The translations under genes and the position numbers were made by a program. From Cryptomeria japonica (taxonomy: Eukaryota; Streptophyta; Pinopsida; Cupressales; Cupressaceae): a stretch of DNA of 64,000 nt. How positions within the stretch are numbered: the first letter of the stretch is position 1; every line of letters starts with the position of its first letter. The DNA lies in contig NC_081406.1 in NCBI RefSeq assembly GCF_030272615.1, positions 244,523,218 to 244,587,217 of the forward strand. Reading direction: 5' to 3'. Below the pieces are notes generated by a model. It saw only the letters and a program-made list of their open reading frames with translations. It was not told the origin of the DNA and made no database searches. This document shows positions 10,700-21,764 of this stretch, one piece after another.

Positions 10700-10890
10700 T
10701 TTGCCCAACGGATCTTTTAAGAAACGGGCGCCCGTTATTTGGATGAAATGGGTGCTCATTTTCAAATTGGATACACGTTTCTAAAAATGGGTGCCCGTTG
10801 CGCTTTCAATGGTACAAAGAGAAACAGGTGCACATTTTTTGAATTTTAAATAATGGGCGCTCGTTTCATAAAAGTTGGAGCGAGAAACAA
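10700..10890 (-). repeat. GC-palindrome array upstream of copy A'
   Basis: Five related words spaced 20-50 bp apart: AACGGGCGCCCGTT (10723-10736, a perfect 14-bp palindrome), AATGGGTGCTCATT, AATGGGTGCCCGTT, AACAGGTGCACATT and AATGGGCGCTCGTT. They lie 160-340 bp upstream of the copy A' start. Copy B has the same kind of motif at the same relative place (45540-45630). They stand out as GC-rich in AT-rich DNA. Likely roles are transposase binding or promoter function; inference only. Confidence 0.55.
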
Positions 10891-11042
10891 CCCCCTTCCT
10901 TGGTTTTGGATTTGGGTTAGGTTTGGTGGGACCAAGCCTATGCTTGGACCTCCAAAAAATGGCTAAGGCAAAAGAATATCGGATTTCTACCTTGGCCTAA
11001 TTTTTTGAGGGCCTTCCTGGTCGAATTTTTTGATGAAACGAA

Positions 11043-12110
11043 TGTTAGGTTCCAGAGACAACTGTGAGTGGGGGGAGGGGGGGGTGAATCAGTTGTCAAA
11101 TAAATTCAAACCAAAAAGAACTTAACCAACTTAATGCTTAATACCGGTAAACCAGTTCAATATGTCGGTAGACAATTTTAACAGTTAATTACTATACCGG
11201 TAAGGATTAGTGCTTGAAACATAAAGACAAAGTCATCCACAACACATAACACCAATATTTGTACGTGGAAACCCTGTAAGGGGAAAAACCACGGTGGGAA
11301 ACCTTACCCACAATTAGATGATACTACTGCAGATAGTAAGTGTACATAAATGGGGTTTGCACATGCAGAAAGGCCAAGCGCCTAGAGCTCACTGCTCAAT
11401 CACAAAATGGGAGTCACACTGACTACAATTGGATGGTGAAATCCAATAAGAATGTACTGGACAAAATACCATCTTCATATGCTGGATTCAGTACCGGTGT
11501 AGTTCTTATTGTCTTCACAAAAACCCTCCTTCAATCTTCAAATGATGTCTGCATGTATAGCTCTTCTTATTCTCACGTATACCTTTACACAATCCTTTTT
11601 CGCATTCCACATTTGATCTTACAAATAAGATCTTACATTTATACCATAACCTAAGACCAATTTTAGTAGGTCGGCTCTACAAGATATTACAATAAAAACA
11701 TTTTACAAATAATACAATATCCAATGCAATAACCAATTCAACATCTTGGCTTAATGCATTTACAACAATAATTAATCATCTCCATAGCGTGCCATGCTGA
11801 TCTGGAAAAGATAAACTTGCTGGTGTAACCTGGACCTATTTGCCAGTAACAACAAATATGCAAATATGAATATACCAATAACCAATTCTTCAAGACAAGA
11901 TGTCCAAACGATGTCTTCAACATTAGCAAGTGTTTCCCATGCTATTCCAAGTGTCGGTGACCATTATATCTTGCCGGTGTACCAGATATCGGTGACTGTG
12001 CATGAGTCACTTGCTTGTCGGTGAATGTTGTTGATTCTCCAAAGTGCCAGAGTTGATAAGTGTTTAGTAGGTGTTGACATCAATGACAAAACCATTCCAA
12101 AATACCAACA
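11043..12110 (-). repeat. 3' LTR of the copia element
   Basis: This 1068-bp LTR is downstream in the direction of transcription (minus). It begins TGTTAGG and ends CCAACA on the plus strand. It contains the plus-strand form of a conserved LTR module (GTTTCCCACCGTGGTTTTT, CCC, GGGTTTCCACGT and GTGTTATGT when read on the minus strand, about 11250-11300). The short open frame at 11340-11654 falls inside it and is duplicated in the other LTR, so it is not a gene. Confidence 0.95.
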
Positions 12111-12413
12111 ATCTCCCCCTTTGGCATTGATGGCAACGCAAGATGGAAAAATCATCAAAGTGCCAAAACAAAAATGCCAAATACCAAAAACCAACAATCT
12201 CCAAAAAGAGATCATAACCAGAAATCAAAATACAGATACAGAGAGTAGTAATCTCTCCAAAACAACAATCTCTCCCCCGAGGAACAACATGTGTTTTCCT
12301 TGTGTTTTTCCATACCAATCTCTCCCCCTTTGACATCAAATGCCAAAGTTCTTACTAAGCCAAGTTCATATACAAAATACCAATCAATTTAGTATACCAA
12401 CTACTCCCCCTGA
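12111..12413 (-). promoter_or_regulatory. Multiple polypurine tracts (PPT) of the copia element
   Basis: On the minus strand, AAAGGGGGAGAT abuts the 3' LTR (12111-12122), and three similar tracts lie further upstream near 12268-12280, 12318-12331 and 12402-12413. The LTR-adjacent one is the likely primer for plus-strand synthesis. Repeated PPTs are a described hallmark of Sireviruses. Confidence 0.75.
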
Positions 12414-12581
12414 GAAGTAGCTTCCCATCAAAGCCGGAATAAAAGATTTCTCTGTTAATTCTGTCGATTGATGACGATCATCAACTTCCTAAGTCTCTAC
12501 CGATGGGGGTATGGCCCCAAGCTGATCTCTGAGATATTCAAAAGTCTCCATAGGCATAGGTTTAGTAAGGATATCTGCAAT

Positions 12582-15500
12582 CTACTCTTTACTATTCACA
12601 TAAACCAGTTTTATTTCCTTTGCTTCAACATTTTTCCTTAGAAAATTCAGTTTGATAGAAACATGTTTGGTTTTGGAATGTAATACCGGATTCTTAGATA
12701 TATCAATTGCTGCAGTGTTATCACAATAGCTGGTAATAGGTTCCTTGCATTTTACCTTTATGTCTTTCAACATTTGCTTAAGCCATAGTACCTGTGTATA
12801 GTTAGTTGCTGCTGCAACATATTCTGATTTTGCTGTTGATAAAGATGTACAACTTTGTTTCTTACTCAACCAAGAAACTAGTCTGTTTCCAAGAAAGAAT
12901 GCTCCGCTGGTGGTGCTTTTTCTACCATCCACATCTCCTGCCCAATTTGCATCTGTGTATGCACATAATTCAAAGTTTTCATCTCTAAGATACCATAATC
13001 CAAGATTTATAGTACCAAAAAATCCTTTTTACTACTGATTCATGATTTTCTCTAGGATTACTTTGAAATCTTGAAACAATACATATTGCATTCATAATAT
13101 CAGGTCTGGTTTGTGTCAAATACAGTAAACCTCCTATCATAGATTTGTATCTAGTTGGATTAACAGGTGTAGATTCATCCCTTAGTGATAATTTGTCATT
13201 TGTAGTCATAGGTGTGCTTACCGGTTTAGAGTTCTCCATCCCAAATTTCTTTAGTAACTATTTTAAGTACTTGGATTGACTCAAGAATATACCTTTATCA
13301 GTTTGTGAAATTTGTAATCCTATAAAGAATTTTATTTCTCCAATCATATACATTTCAAATTCTTGCTGCATTTTAAAAGAAAATTCTTTACATAATCCAT
13401 CTTCTCTTCCAAAGATTATATCATCAACAAATACTTCTATAACCAGGATGTTATCATTAGTCACTTTGTAGTATAAATTATTGTCTGATTACCTTTAGAA
13501 ACACCAATCTTGAAAAGATACTTATCCAATCTTGCATACCAAGCTCTTGGAGCTTGCTTCAATCCATGCAAAGCTTTTCTTAACTTGCAAACCATATCTT
13601 TTTTATCTGTCAAAGAAAATCCATCAGGTTGTTCAATGTAAACTTCTTCTTCAAGATATCCATTCAAAAATGCACGTTTAATATCCATTTGATATACTTT
13701 GTAGTTCTTATGTGCTGCGAAAGCCAAAAATAATCTGACTGCCTCAATTCTAGCTATAGGTGCAAAGGTTTCATTGTAATCAATTCCTTCTTTCTGAGAA
13801 TATCCCTTACACACTAGTCTTGCTTTATTTCTGATAACCTTACCATCTTCATTAAGTTTGTTTCTGAATACCCATTTGGTTCCAATTACATTTTTATCTC
13901 TAGGCTGGGGAACTAATGTCCAAGTGTTATTTTTCTCAATTTGTTCTAATTCTTCTTCCATAGCTTTAATCCAAAATTTATTTTCACATGCCTCATTAAC
14001 TGATGATGGTTAAATTTGAGAAATAAGACATACCTCTTCATTTTCCAATCTTTCTCTTGTCATAACTCCTTTAAACTTGTTTCCAATTATCTGATCTTCA
14101 GAATGATTCAGTCTTACATATCGGGGTGTCTTTGTTTGTTGTTGTTCCTCAGTTACTGTGGAATCCTCAGATGATACCGAGGTAACTGGATCTTCATTCT
14201 GTACTGGTGGATTCAAAGTAGGTTCATTTGTCAAAAATTTTGTTCCCAGTTCAGAGTCTATATACCTTGAAGTTCCTTTGAATTGTTCATCAATCTTTAC
14301 ATTTGTACTTTCAACAATTTTCTGCAATCTTTTATTAAAACATCTATATGCCTTCCTTTTAGATGAATAACCAAGAAATATTCCTTCATCACTTCTAGGA
14401 TCAAATTTGCCAATATACTCATCTCTTCTGATATAATATTTACTTCCAAAAATTATGAAATATTTAAGAGTAGGAGTAATACCAAACCATAGTTCATGAG
14501 GGGTCTTACCGGTTTCACTTTTGATGTGAACTTTGTTGAATGTATAGACCATTGTACTAACTACCTCTCTCCAATATACATGTGGTGAATTTTCTTCTGA
14601 TAACATACTTCTTGCTGCATCCAAGATAGTTTTGTTTTTTCTTTCAACAACTCCATTCTGCTATGGTGTCTAAGGTGTTGATAGTTGTCTTCTAATTCCA
14701 TTTACTTCACAGAATGTATTAAATTCCTTAGATGTAAATTCTCCTCCTTGATCTGATCTTAGACATTTGATTTTCTTACCGGTTTCATTTTCTACCATTG
14801 CTTTGAACAGTTTGAACTTTCCCAGTGCTTCTGATTTTTCTCTAAGAAAAGTAACCCAACACATTCTACAATAGTCATCAATGATTAGCATGAAATATCT
14901 ATCACCTTGTAAGCATTCAGTTCTAGCTGGACCACATAAATCAGTCTGAATTAAATCAAGAGCATTATTGGATTTTTCTGGAATACTTTTGAAACTAGCT
15001 CTAACTTGTTTTCCAAATTGACATTCCTTACATATTGTATTGTGAGGTTTGACAATTTTAGGTAAATCTCTAATTGCCTTGGTAGCACTGATTTTCACCA
15101 TGCAATAAAAGTTTACATGACACAGTCTCTTATGCCATAACCAACTTTCATCAATATGTGCAATTAAGCATGTCTTTTCATTGTTATTCAAATGAAAGAT
15201 ATTACCTCTAGTCTGATTACCAGTTGCAATTTCCAAACCAGTTCTATTCATGATTTTGCATTTTCCATTTTTGAATTGTAACTGAAATCCTTTCTCAACT
15301 AATTGACCAACACTCAAAAGATTATACTTTAATCCTTCAACACAGTAAACATTGTCAGTGTTATGCTTACCATCAAGTGATATTGTACCCTTACCTTTGA
15401 TCAAACAAGCTTTGTCATCTCCAAATCTCACTAAGCCTCCATTGTATTCTTGAAAGTTCAAGAATTTACCTTGGTCACTTGGCATATGATGTGAGCATCC

Positions 15501-16631
15501 TGAATTAATGATCCATTCATCTTTTACTTCAACTTTAGCTTCCAAGGCCTGTTCTACCGGTTGAGAAGTAGGTGTCGGTTGATCTTTTGTTATAGCAACA
15601 AAAACCCATCCATTGTCTGCCAGATCCTCATCAGAATCATCAATCACACCTTCATCAACAATGTAACAAGATTTGTCTTCATTCTTCTTGAATCTGTATC
15701 TTTGATATTCAGGGTTAGGCTTGTATGTTCTTCTAGCTTCTTCTCTTAATCTAGCATGTCTATTAGGGCATCTTGAAGCCATATGACCAATCTTATTGCA
15801 GTTAAAACATTTAAAGGGTGCTTTACCTTCATACTAACTTCCAACTGTACCTTTAGGCATTATCCTTGCAAATAGTGCTTCAAGTTCTTCAAGCTCTTCA
15901 TTTTTTTTCCTGCTTTCTTCAAGTTCTCTTGCATAAAAGGCTTTCCAATCAGATTTTTCAAATGATAGAGCAGATGATGTTGATGCTTTAAAGGCCAAAT
16001 CTGTTTTTATTGTAGCAACATGACCAAATTCTTCAACTTCAAAAGCTGAAAGTTTCCCAATCAATGTATCCCTAGTTACTGATGTATTAGGCATTGTTCT
16101 TAACTCATTTATAGCAGTGACTTTCATTTTATATGCCGGTGGCAATCCTCTTAAAACTTTTGAAACAATTTCATCCTTACTTAAGGTTCCTCCACAACAT
16201 TTAATACCCAAAACAATCTCGTTTACTCTTTCCATAAAAGCAGAAATCCTTTCATCTTCTTCCATTTTCAGATGTTCATACCTGACCCAGAAGCTTTCAA
16301 ATTTTCCAATTTTGACTGTGGAATCTCCTTCATTCACTGTTTCCAAATTATCCCAAGTAGCTTTAGCAGTAGACCTATCTGATAGTCCCATGATTTGTTG
16401 ATCAGATAATGCGCTCAAAAGTGCTTCTCTTGCTTTGCAATCATTTTCCTCATCTTTTCCCAAGGTAGGTGTATTAGGTTGACTAGGAGTAGGAGCAGTA
16501 TAACCATTCTTTGTAACATCCCAGATATCCTTTCCAATGCAATTTAGATGTGTCTCCATTCTGATTTTCCATATGCCATAGTTGGTTCCATCAAGTTTAG
16601 GACGGTCCTTCCTGAAATAGTTAGTAGACAT
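12582..16631 (-). pseudogene. copia gag-pol, broken
   Basis: The start is the ATG at 16631 (MSTNYFRKDRPKLDGTNYG, a UBN2-type gag N-terminus). Gag runs to about 15834 and ends in a TAG just before a zinc knuckle CFNCNKIGHMASRC (about 15780-15825). The protease box is WIINSGCSHHM (about 15487-15516), with N replacing the catalytic Asp of the usual DSG. The integrase follows with its HHCC zinc region (WHKRLCHVN, CKECQFGK) and catalytic core (15150-14300), with two TAG stops in TP*TP*QNGVVERKN. RT spans about 13960-12990 with FVDDIIFG (VDD at 13421-13429) after a frameshift. RNase H (12932-12582) keeps CDNTAAIDISKNP, but the TSLSTAKSEY motif has K where E is normal. At least seven lesions make it inactive; protein from a relative would be needed for movement. 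Confidence 0.9.
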
Positions 16632-16672
16632 TGGGTCTCCTCAAGCTGTTAAACTTCTGCAAAAGAGGACTA

Positions 16673-16685
16673 GGCTCTGATACCA
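16673..16685 (-). promoter_or_regulatory. Primer binding site, initiator-Met tRNA
   Basis: The minus strand reads TGGTATCAGAGCC two bases inside the 5' LTR. This is the standard complement of the plant initiator-methionine tRNA 3' end used by Ty1/copia elements. Confidence 0.9.
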
Positions 16686-16687
16686 AT

Positions 16688-17745
16688 TGTTAGGTCCCGG
16701 AGACAACTGAGAGGGGGGGGGGTGAATCAGTTGTCAAATAAATTCAAAACAAAAAGAACTTAACCAACTTAATGCTTAATATCGGTAAACCAATTCAATA
16801 TGTCGATAGACAGTTTTAATAGTTAATTACTATACCAATAAGGATTAGTGCATGAAACATAAAGACAAAGTCATCCACAACACATAACACCAATATTTGT
16901 ACATGGAAACCTTGTAAGGGGAAAAACCATGGTGGGAAACCTTACCCACAATCAGATGATACTACTGCAGATAGTAAGTGTACATAAATGGGGTATACAC
17001 ATGCAGAAAGGCCAAGCACCTAGAGCTCACTACTCAATCACAAAATGGGAGTCAAACTGACTACAATGGGATGGTTAAATCCAATAAGAATGTACTGCAC
17101 AAAATAGCATCTTCATATGTTGGATTTAGTACTGGTGGTGTTCTGATTGTCTTCACAAAAAACCTCCTTCAATCTTCAAATGATGTCTGCATGTATAGCT
17201 CTGCTTATTCTCACATATACCTTCACACAATCCTTTTTTGCATTCCACATTTGATCTTACAAATAAGATCTTACATTTATACCATAACCTAAGACCAATT
17301 TTAGTAGGTCGGCTCTACAAGATATTATAATAAAAACATTATACAAATAATACAATATCTGATGCAATAACCGATTCAACATGTTGGCTTAATGCATTTA
17401 CAATAATAATTAATCTCCATAGCATGCCATGTTGATCTAGAAAAGATAAACCTGCCGATGTAACCTGGACCTATTTGCCGGTAACAACAAATATGCAAAT
17501 ATGAATATACCAATAACCAATTCTTCAAGACAAGATGTCCAAGCGATGTCTTCGATAGTACCAAGTGTTTTCCATGCTATTCCAAGTGTCGGTGACCATT
17601 ATGTCTTGCCAGTGTACCAGATATCGATGACTGTGTGTGAGTAACTTGCTTGCCGGTGAATGTTGCTAATTCTCCAAAGTGCCAGAGTTGATAAGTGTTT
17701 AGTAGGTGTTGACATCAATGACAAAACCATACCAAAATACCAACA
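16688..17745 (-). repeat. 5' LTR of the copia element
   Basis: This 1058-bp LTR is the partner of 11043-12110 and shows many substitutions and small indels relative to it. It should carry the promoter, which reads leftward. The right edge is followed by the target-site copy ACGAA. The open frame at 16978-17292 is the counterpart of the one in the other LTR and is not a gene. Confidence 0.95.
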
Positions 17746-17829
17746 ACGAAAACCCATTAGATTTCTTAGTGTCATTAGATTTATCAGTGTCTTGATTTCA
17801 GAAATGTAAAATTCATAGTGATAAGATTA

Positions 17830-18474
17830 TTTTTACTATTTTTGCATTATTTATTAGTCAAGAGTGGTACGCAAACCTAAAATACTGAAGTTCGGTATAA
17901 CTTTAATAAAAAATTTGTTTTTAGGTTTTTAGAAAAGTAAATTATATGACATCAATCTATATACAATTCTTTTGAACATTAAAAATTAAAAAAATTAAAA
18001 ATATGAAATTTTCCTCAAATTATGGTGGTTGTACACCCGATGTTTTGAAAATGTACTTTATTGTCAATTAAAAATTAACAAAAAAAAATATAATCAATAT
18101 AAAAAAAGAAAAAATATTCTCATCAATATTTGGTGTCTTAGGTATCATTTCCCAGAAGGATTTGCAAAAATTCATTTATTTGCATCAAAAAATGGTGGTC
18201 GTACACATGTGTGGTATGGTCCTGAAACAGGCATTTTGAAAAAGTGGTTTTTAAACATGCATACTAAAAACATGATTTCTACCATGTGGGTATTGAAATA
18301 AATAACATATTTGAAAAGTAGACTCCGAGAACTACATTTTCAACTCCTAAAGTTTTTTCAGATTCAATCTCTAAGTGTCTCAAATTTTGACATCAATTGA
18401 TAGAAAATTTGAAAAACAAAGAAAACACTTCCACTTTTTGCCCAAAAGTGGGACTCAACTTCTTGCATCCACCC
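17830..18474. repeat. Outer flank of the DNA transposon (matches 45850-46495)
   Basis: About 640 bp here is collinear with the distal 5' flank of transposase copy B. Shared words include ATGACATCAATCTA, TGTACAC, CATCAATATTTGG versus CATCAATCTTCAG, GTACACATG, CCATGTGGGTATT versus TTATGTGGGTATT, and the end CACTTCCACTTTTTG...CTTCTTGCA. It terminates with a 21-bp near-palindrome (18431-18451) and then gives way to telomere-like repeats. I interpret 18474 as the outer end of the transposon that the copia element later split. Confidence 0.6.
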
Positions 18475-18779
18475 GTTGAGTATATGTGATTAAGGGTTTA
18501 GCCTATTATATTTAGGGCCTAATCTTGAGGGATAAGATTTAGTGTTGATGATATAGGTTATAGGGTTAAGGATTATGTGTGTAGGGTTTAGGGTTAATGC
18601 ATAAGGTTGAGGGCTTAGCATATAAGCCTTAGGATCTAGGATTAAGGGAAAGGGTTTAGGGTTGAGGGTATATCTCATATAGTATGAAGTGTATAGATTT
18701 AGGACTTATATGTTTTAGTTGTAGGCCTTAGGGTTGAGGGATATGGTTTAGGGTTGAAAATATAGCCTTAGTTGGGGGT
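18475..18779 (+). repeat. Degenerate telomere-like (TTTAGGG) array, left part
   Basis: Irregular repeats of AGGGTTTAGGGTTGAGGGTATAGGG-like words. Exact TTTAGGG heptamers occur among variants such as TATAGGG and TTGAGGG. It continues at 26384 after the inserted LTR element. This is interstitial, highly degenerate sequence and not a chromosome end. Confidence 0.75.
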
Positions 18780-19993
18780 TGTTGGCATTTTGATGATTAT
18801 GTTGTGATTGTCATTGATAGACACCCACTTGCTATGAGATCACCTCTTGAATGTATGAATTATGCTCAACCGGTATTTGTTCCAAACCAGTATTATGTTG
18901 TAGTCTTTAGACTATCGGTGTTTTGCAGAAAGTGTTTACCGATCTCAAGTGGCATGAAGATCTCAAGCGGCATGAGGACCTCAAGCGGTTCGAGGATCTC
19001 AAGCGAAACGGAGCAAAGGAACTAAAAGCGACAGTTATCTTTTTTCCAGTCTTCATTTTTGTCAAATCGGTAATCTGTTTAATAGTTAAACCGGTATTAC
19101 TCTGAGTTACCAACTGGTAATCGATAAAGTTGTATAAGCCAGCAATACTCTGTGATGAGTTACCAACCGGTATATTTTTGTGATGAGTTACCATCCACTG
19201 ACACTTTGATGGTGATTTTGTGTCGTGTTACCAAATGTGTCTAGATACAATGAACCTAGTAACTTGCAATATAATCCTATTGGACCAACATGAAATCAGA
19301 TTCCTTTTAAGGACATCATGTCTAGGGTTTTGGTGTGTGTAGCTGTGAGGGTTTTCGGTGGTTGATGAGTTCTTGTATGTGTGATCTTAAGAGAGAAGAT
19401 CAAGTTTGTGTGCTATAATAGAGTGTGGATTTACTGCAGACTGAAGTAATGCTGGAATGCATTAGCAATGAGCTACCATGGATCTAATCAAGTAGATTGT
19501 GCCATTTGCTAGATCATTCACTTGTTGATTACTCACATCTTTGACAAGTCAGAAACCCTTAACTGGGTAGGCCCAGAAAAGCCTTTGTAAATCCTCTAAC
19601 AAGGTGATTCACATCTGTGGATCTAAAATCCTCTCACAAGGTAGTCTTTAATTGGACTTATCTCCTAACAGAGATTGAGATTCCTAACAGGATCTGTTCT
19701 GGTAAAGAATATTGTATGACCTTAATCGGTCTGGTTACTATTCTGTAGATAGTTACTTGTGAGTTTCATCTCACCGTGGTTTTTCCCATTTGGGTTTCCA
19801 CGTTAAAATCTCTTGTGTTATGGTGATTGTGCTTCTGTGGGTGAATGTCTTACTTGTTGTTTGGTTTGCATTTGTGTTAACTAGTTTGTCAGTTAAATTG
19901 TTATACCAATTTACTGCTAGACTGTTAAACTATTTGAGTTCAATATTTTTTGGTATACTAATTCACCCCCCCACCCCCTCTTAGTATTCATCA
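18780..19993 (+). repeat. 5' LTR of the non-autonomous element
   Basis: It starts TGTTGGCATTTTGATGATTA and ends CTCTTAGTATTCATCA. The C-rich motif AATTCACCCCCCCA with CCCCCTC lies just before the end, as in the copia LTR and the relic ending at 30109. The conserved module ACCGTGGTTTTTCCCATTTG with GGTTTCCACGTTAAA is at about 19773-19807. Confidence 0.95.
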
Positions 19994-19995
19994 AT

Positions 19996-20009
19996 TGGTA
20001 TCAGAGCCA
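19996..20009 (+). promoter_or_regulatory. Primer binding site, initiator-Met tRNA
   Basis: TGGTATCAGAGCCA lies two bases after the 5' LTR and is complementary to the 3' end of the initiator-methionine tRNA. Confidence 0.9.
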
Positions 20010-20043
20010 GCCTTTCTATAAGTCTAACCACTTGGAAAGAGAC

Positions 20044-21246
20044 ATGGGGGAATACACTGTGAGAGAACTTACTCGTCGGCTCACTTAGACTGAGCAAGCC
20101 TATGACGAACTTAAAGTCAAATATAAGGCCTCTCAGGCAAAAAGAAGAGAGCATGCTAAAAAACTGATGGAGCTAACTGAAAATAGTTCTTCTGATGAAG
20201 CGGACATGGAAGCCCTAGTTCAAGAAGTTGAAAAACTAAATGATTCCAATGCCAACCTAAGAAGGGAACTTGAAGGACTGACTATAAGAATGTGTCAAGA
20301 GCTTGAGAAACGGAGGAAAGCTGAAGATCTAGTAAAAGACAAAGATCATGAGATCTCCAAGCTGAAGCAAGAGATCAGTGTACTTACCACTCATCTTCAT
20401 GAAAATAAAATGGAAAAGGAAGAAATGCAAGGTGAACTACACATGGTTGTTTCTAAGAATGCAACCTTAAAGGAATCCAATGATGCTATTGCCAAAGAAC
20501 TTACTGAGTCAAAGGAAATACTTGCCAAATTCAATAAAAGCACTGTCAAGCTAGAGCAGAAGCTTGAATCAGCTAAACCGGTAAAGAATACCAATGGACT
20601 TGGTTTCTCTGATTATGAGGAAGGTGAGACCTCTAGAACAAAAGATGGAGCATCAAAGAAGCAACCGACACCAAAGGATAAAGGTAAGCAAAAGTTCAAA
20701 CCTATTTTCTTTAATTGTCTCAAGGAAGGACACACTGCTAAGGTATGTAGAAGTAAGGCTTACAATAATTTTCCTTATTTTCTAAATGATAAGCCTAGAC
20801 CCATTAGATTCAATGGTAATTGTTATGCATGCAACAAGTTTGGGCATAGAGAATTTGAATGCAGGTCCGTCATGCACAACACCGAAAGGTATCCTCAAAG
20901 GAGTCAAGGAGTTTTTTCTAAACCCTCTAGGAACCAGAGCCCAAACCGGTTTAATACCTATAATCATCAGTCAAGAAGCAGTGGCTATCAAATGACAACC
21001 GGATGGAGAGCAACCTATTTGATCTATCATGGTAGTGGCCACATTGCTGCATCATGTAGAAGGAAGAATGGAAACATGAACAATGGACCTTGGAGAGCAC
21101 CTGGAATGATTTGCTATCATTGCAACAAACCGAGTCATACAACAAGATTCTGCAGAACAAGAAAGAATATATCGGATGATATACCGGTCACTCTAGAAGG
21201 AAAGATTGATGTTGAAACTGTTCAAGCGGATATGAAGAAAACCTAG
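20044..21246 (+). pseudogene. Truncated gag-like protein: coiled coil plus zinc knuckles
   Basis: The original start is probably the ATG at 20044 (MGEYTVRELTRRLT), closed by TAG at 20086 in a T*TEQ context where CAG is the likely parent codon; the long open part runs from 20167. The N-terminal 180 residues are a charged heptad-type coiled coil (LVQEVEKLNDSNANLRREL and onward). Four knuckle units follow: NCLKEGHTAKVC (first Cys lost), CYACNKFGHREFEC (intact CX2CX4HX4C, about residues 219-232 of the 20167 frame), YHGSGHIAASC (first two Cys lost) and CYHCNKPSHTTRFC (intact, about 316-329). The linker KPRPIRFNGNC resembles Sirevirus Gag. The UBN2 capsid-like domain seen in copia Gag is absent. 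It probably bound RNA and assembled with an intact Gag. Confidence 0.7.
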
Positions 21247-21764
21247 AAGAAGAAGCTAGAAGAAATGATTCAAGAAGATCCGGTTTCTGCACCTAGTGTG
21301 GAAGTCACTGAACCGGCAAACTAAGCATCAGAAAAGTTTAGGGGGAGCAAACGGTGAAATGTTTAGAACCCCCGGTTTACACCGGTAAAAGACCTTAACC
21401 AGTATGTGATACCTGTCAACTGGCAGAAGACCGGAAATGGCAAAAGGAAAATTAGGGTTTAGGCCTTAATAGTGGAGCATTTATTATGGTAGGTGAAGAA
21501 CTTGTTTAAAAGGATTTTTTGAGTCATTTTTCACTTATCAGTTCTATAGTGAAGAATTTTTTAAGCACTAAGTGACAAAAAGTGATTTGGATTGCGATTC
21601 GAAGAATTTTCAAAATCTTGAAGAAGAATCAGAAGCTAATATCAATCGGTCAAGTGTAGAACACAAAGCGGTATTTTAGCAACCAAAGGAGTGTGTGGCG
21701 AAGTGGAATTTGCAAGCTCTAAATTTCAAATTACGAAAGTATTTTTCAAAATTATCTATTTATC

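Larger units (their letters stand above)
11043..17745 (-). mobile_element. Ty1/copia LTR retrotransposon, complete but decayed
   Basis: Two direct LTRs (11043-12110 and 16688-17745) flank a gag-pol region read on the minus strand, 6703 bp in all. Perfect 5-bp target-site duplications ACGAA lie at 11038-11042 and 17746-17750. On the coding strand the LTR is TGTTGG...CCTAACA. A 13-nt primer binding site for initiator-Met tRNA and a purine tract before the 3' LTR are present. Domain order is gag, zinc knuckle, protease, integrase, RT, RNase H, which is the copia order. Multiple stops and frameshifts and clear LTR divergence show an old, inactive copy. It inserted into the 5' flank of the DNA transposon copy A', since 10538-11037 and 17830-18474 together match the flank of copy B. 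Confidence 0.95.

Noticed and set aside
11340-11654. 104-codon ORF repeated at 16978-17292
   Set aside because: Both lie inside the copia LTRs; the repetition reflects LTR identity, not a gene pair.
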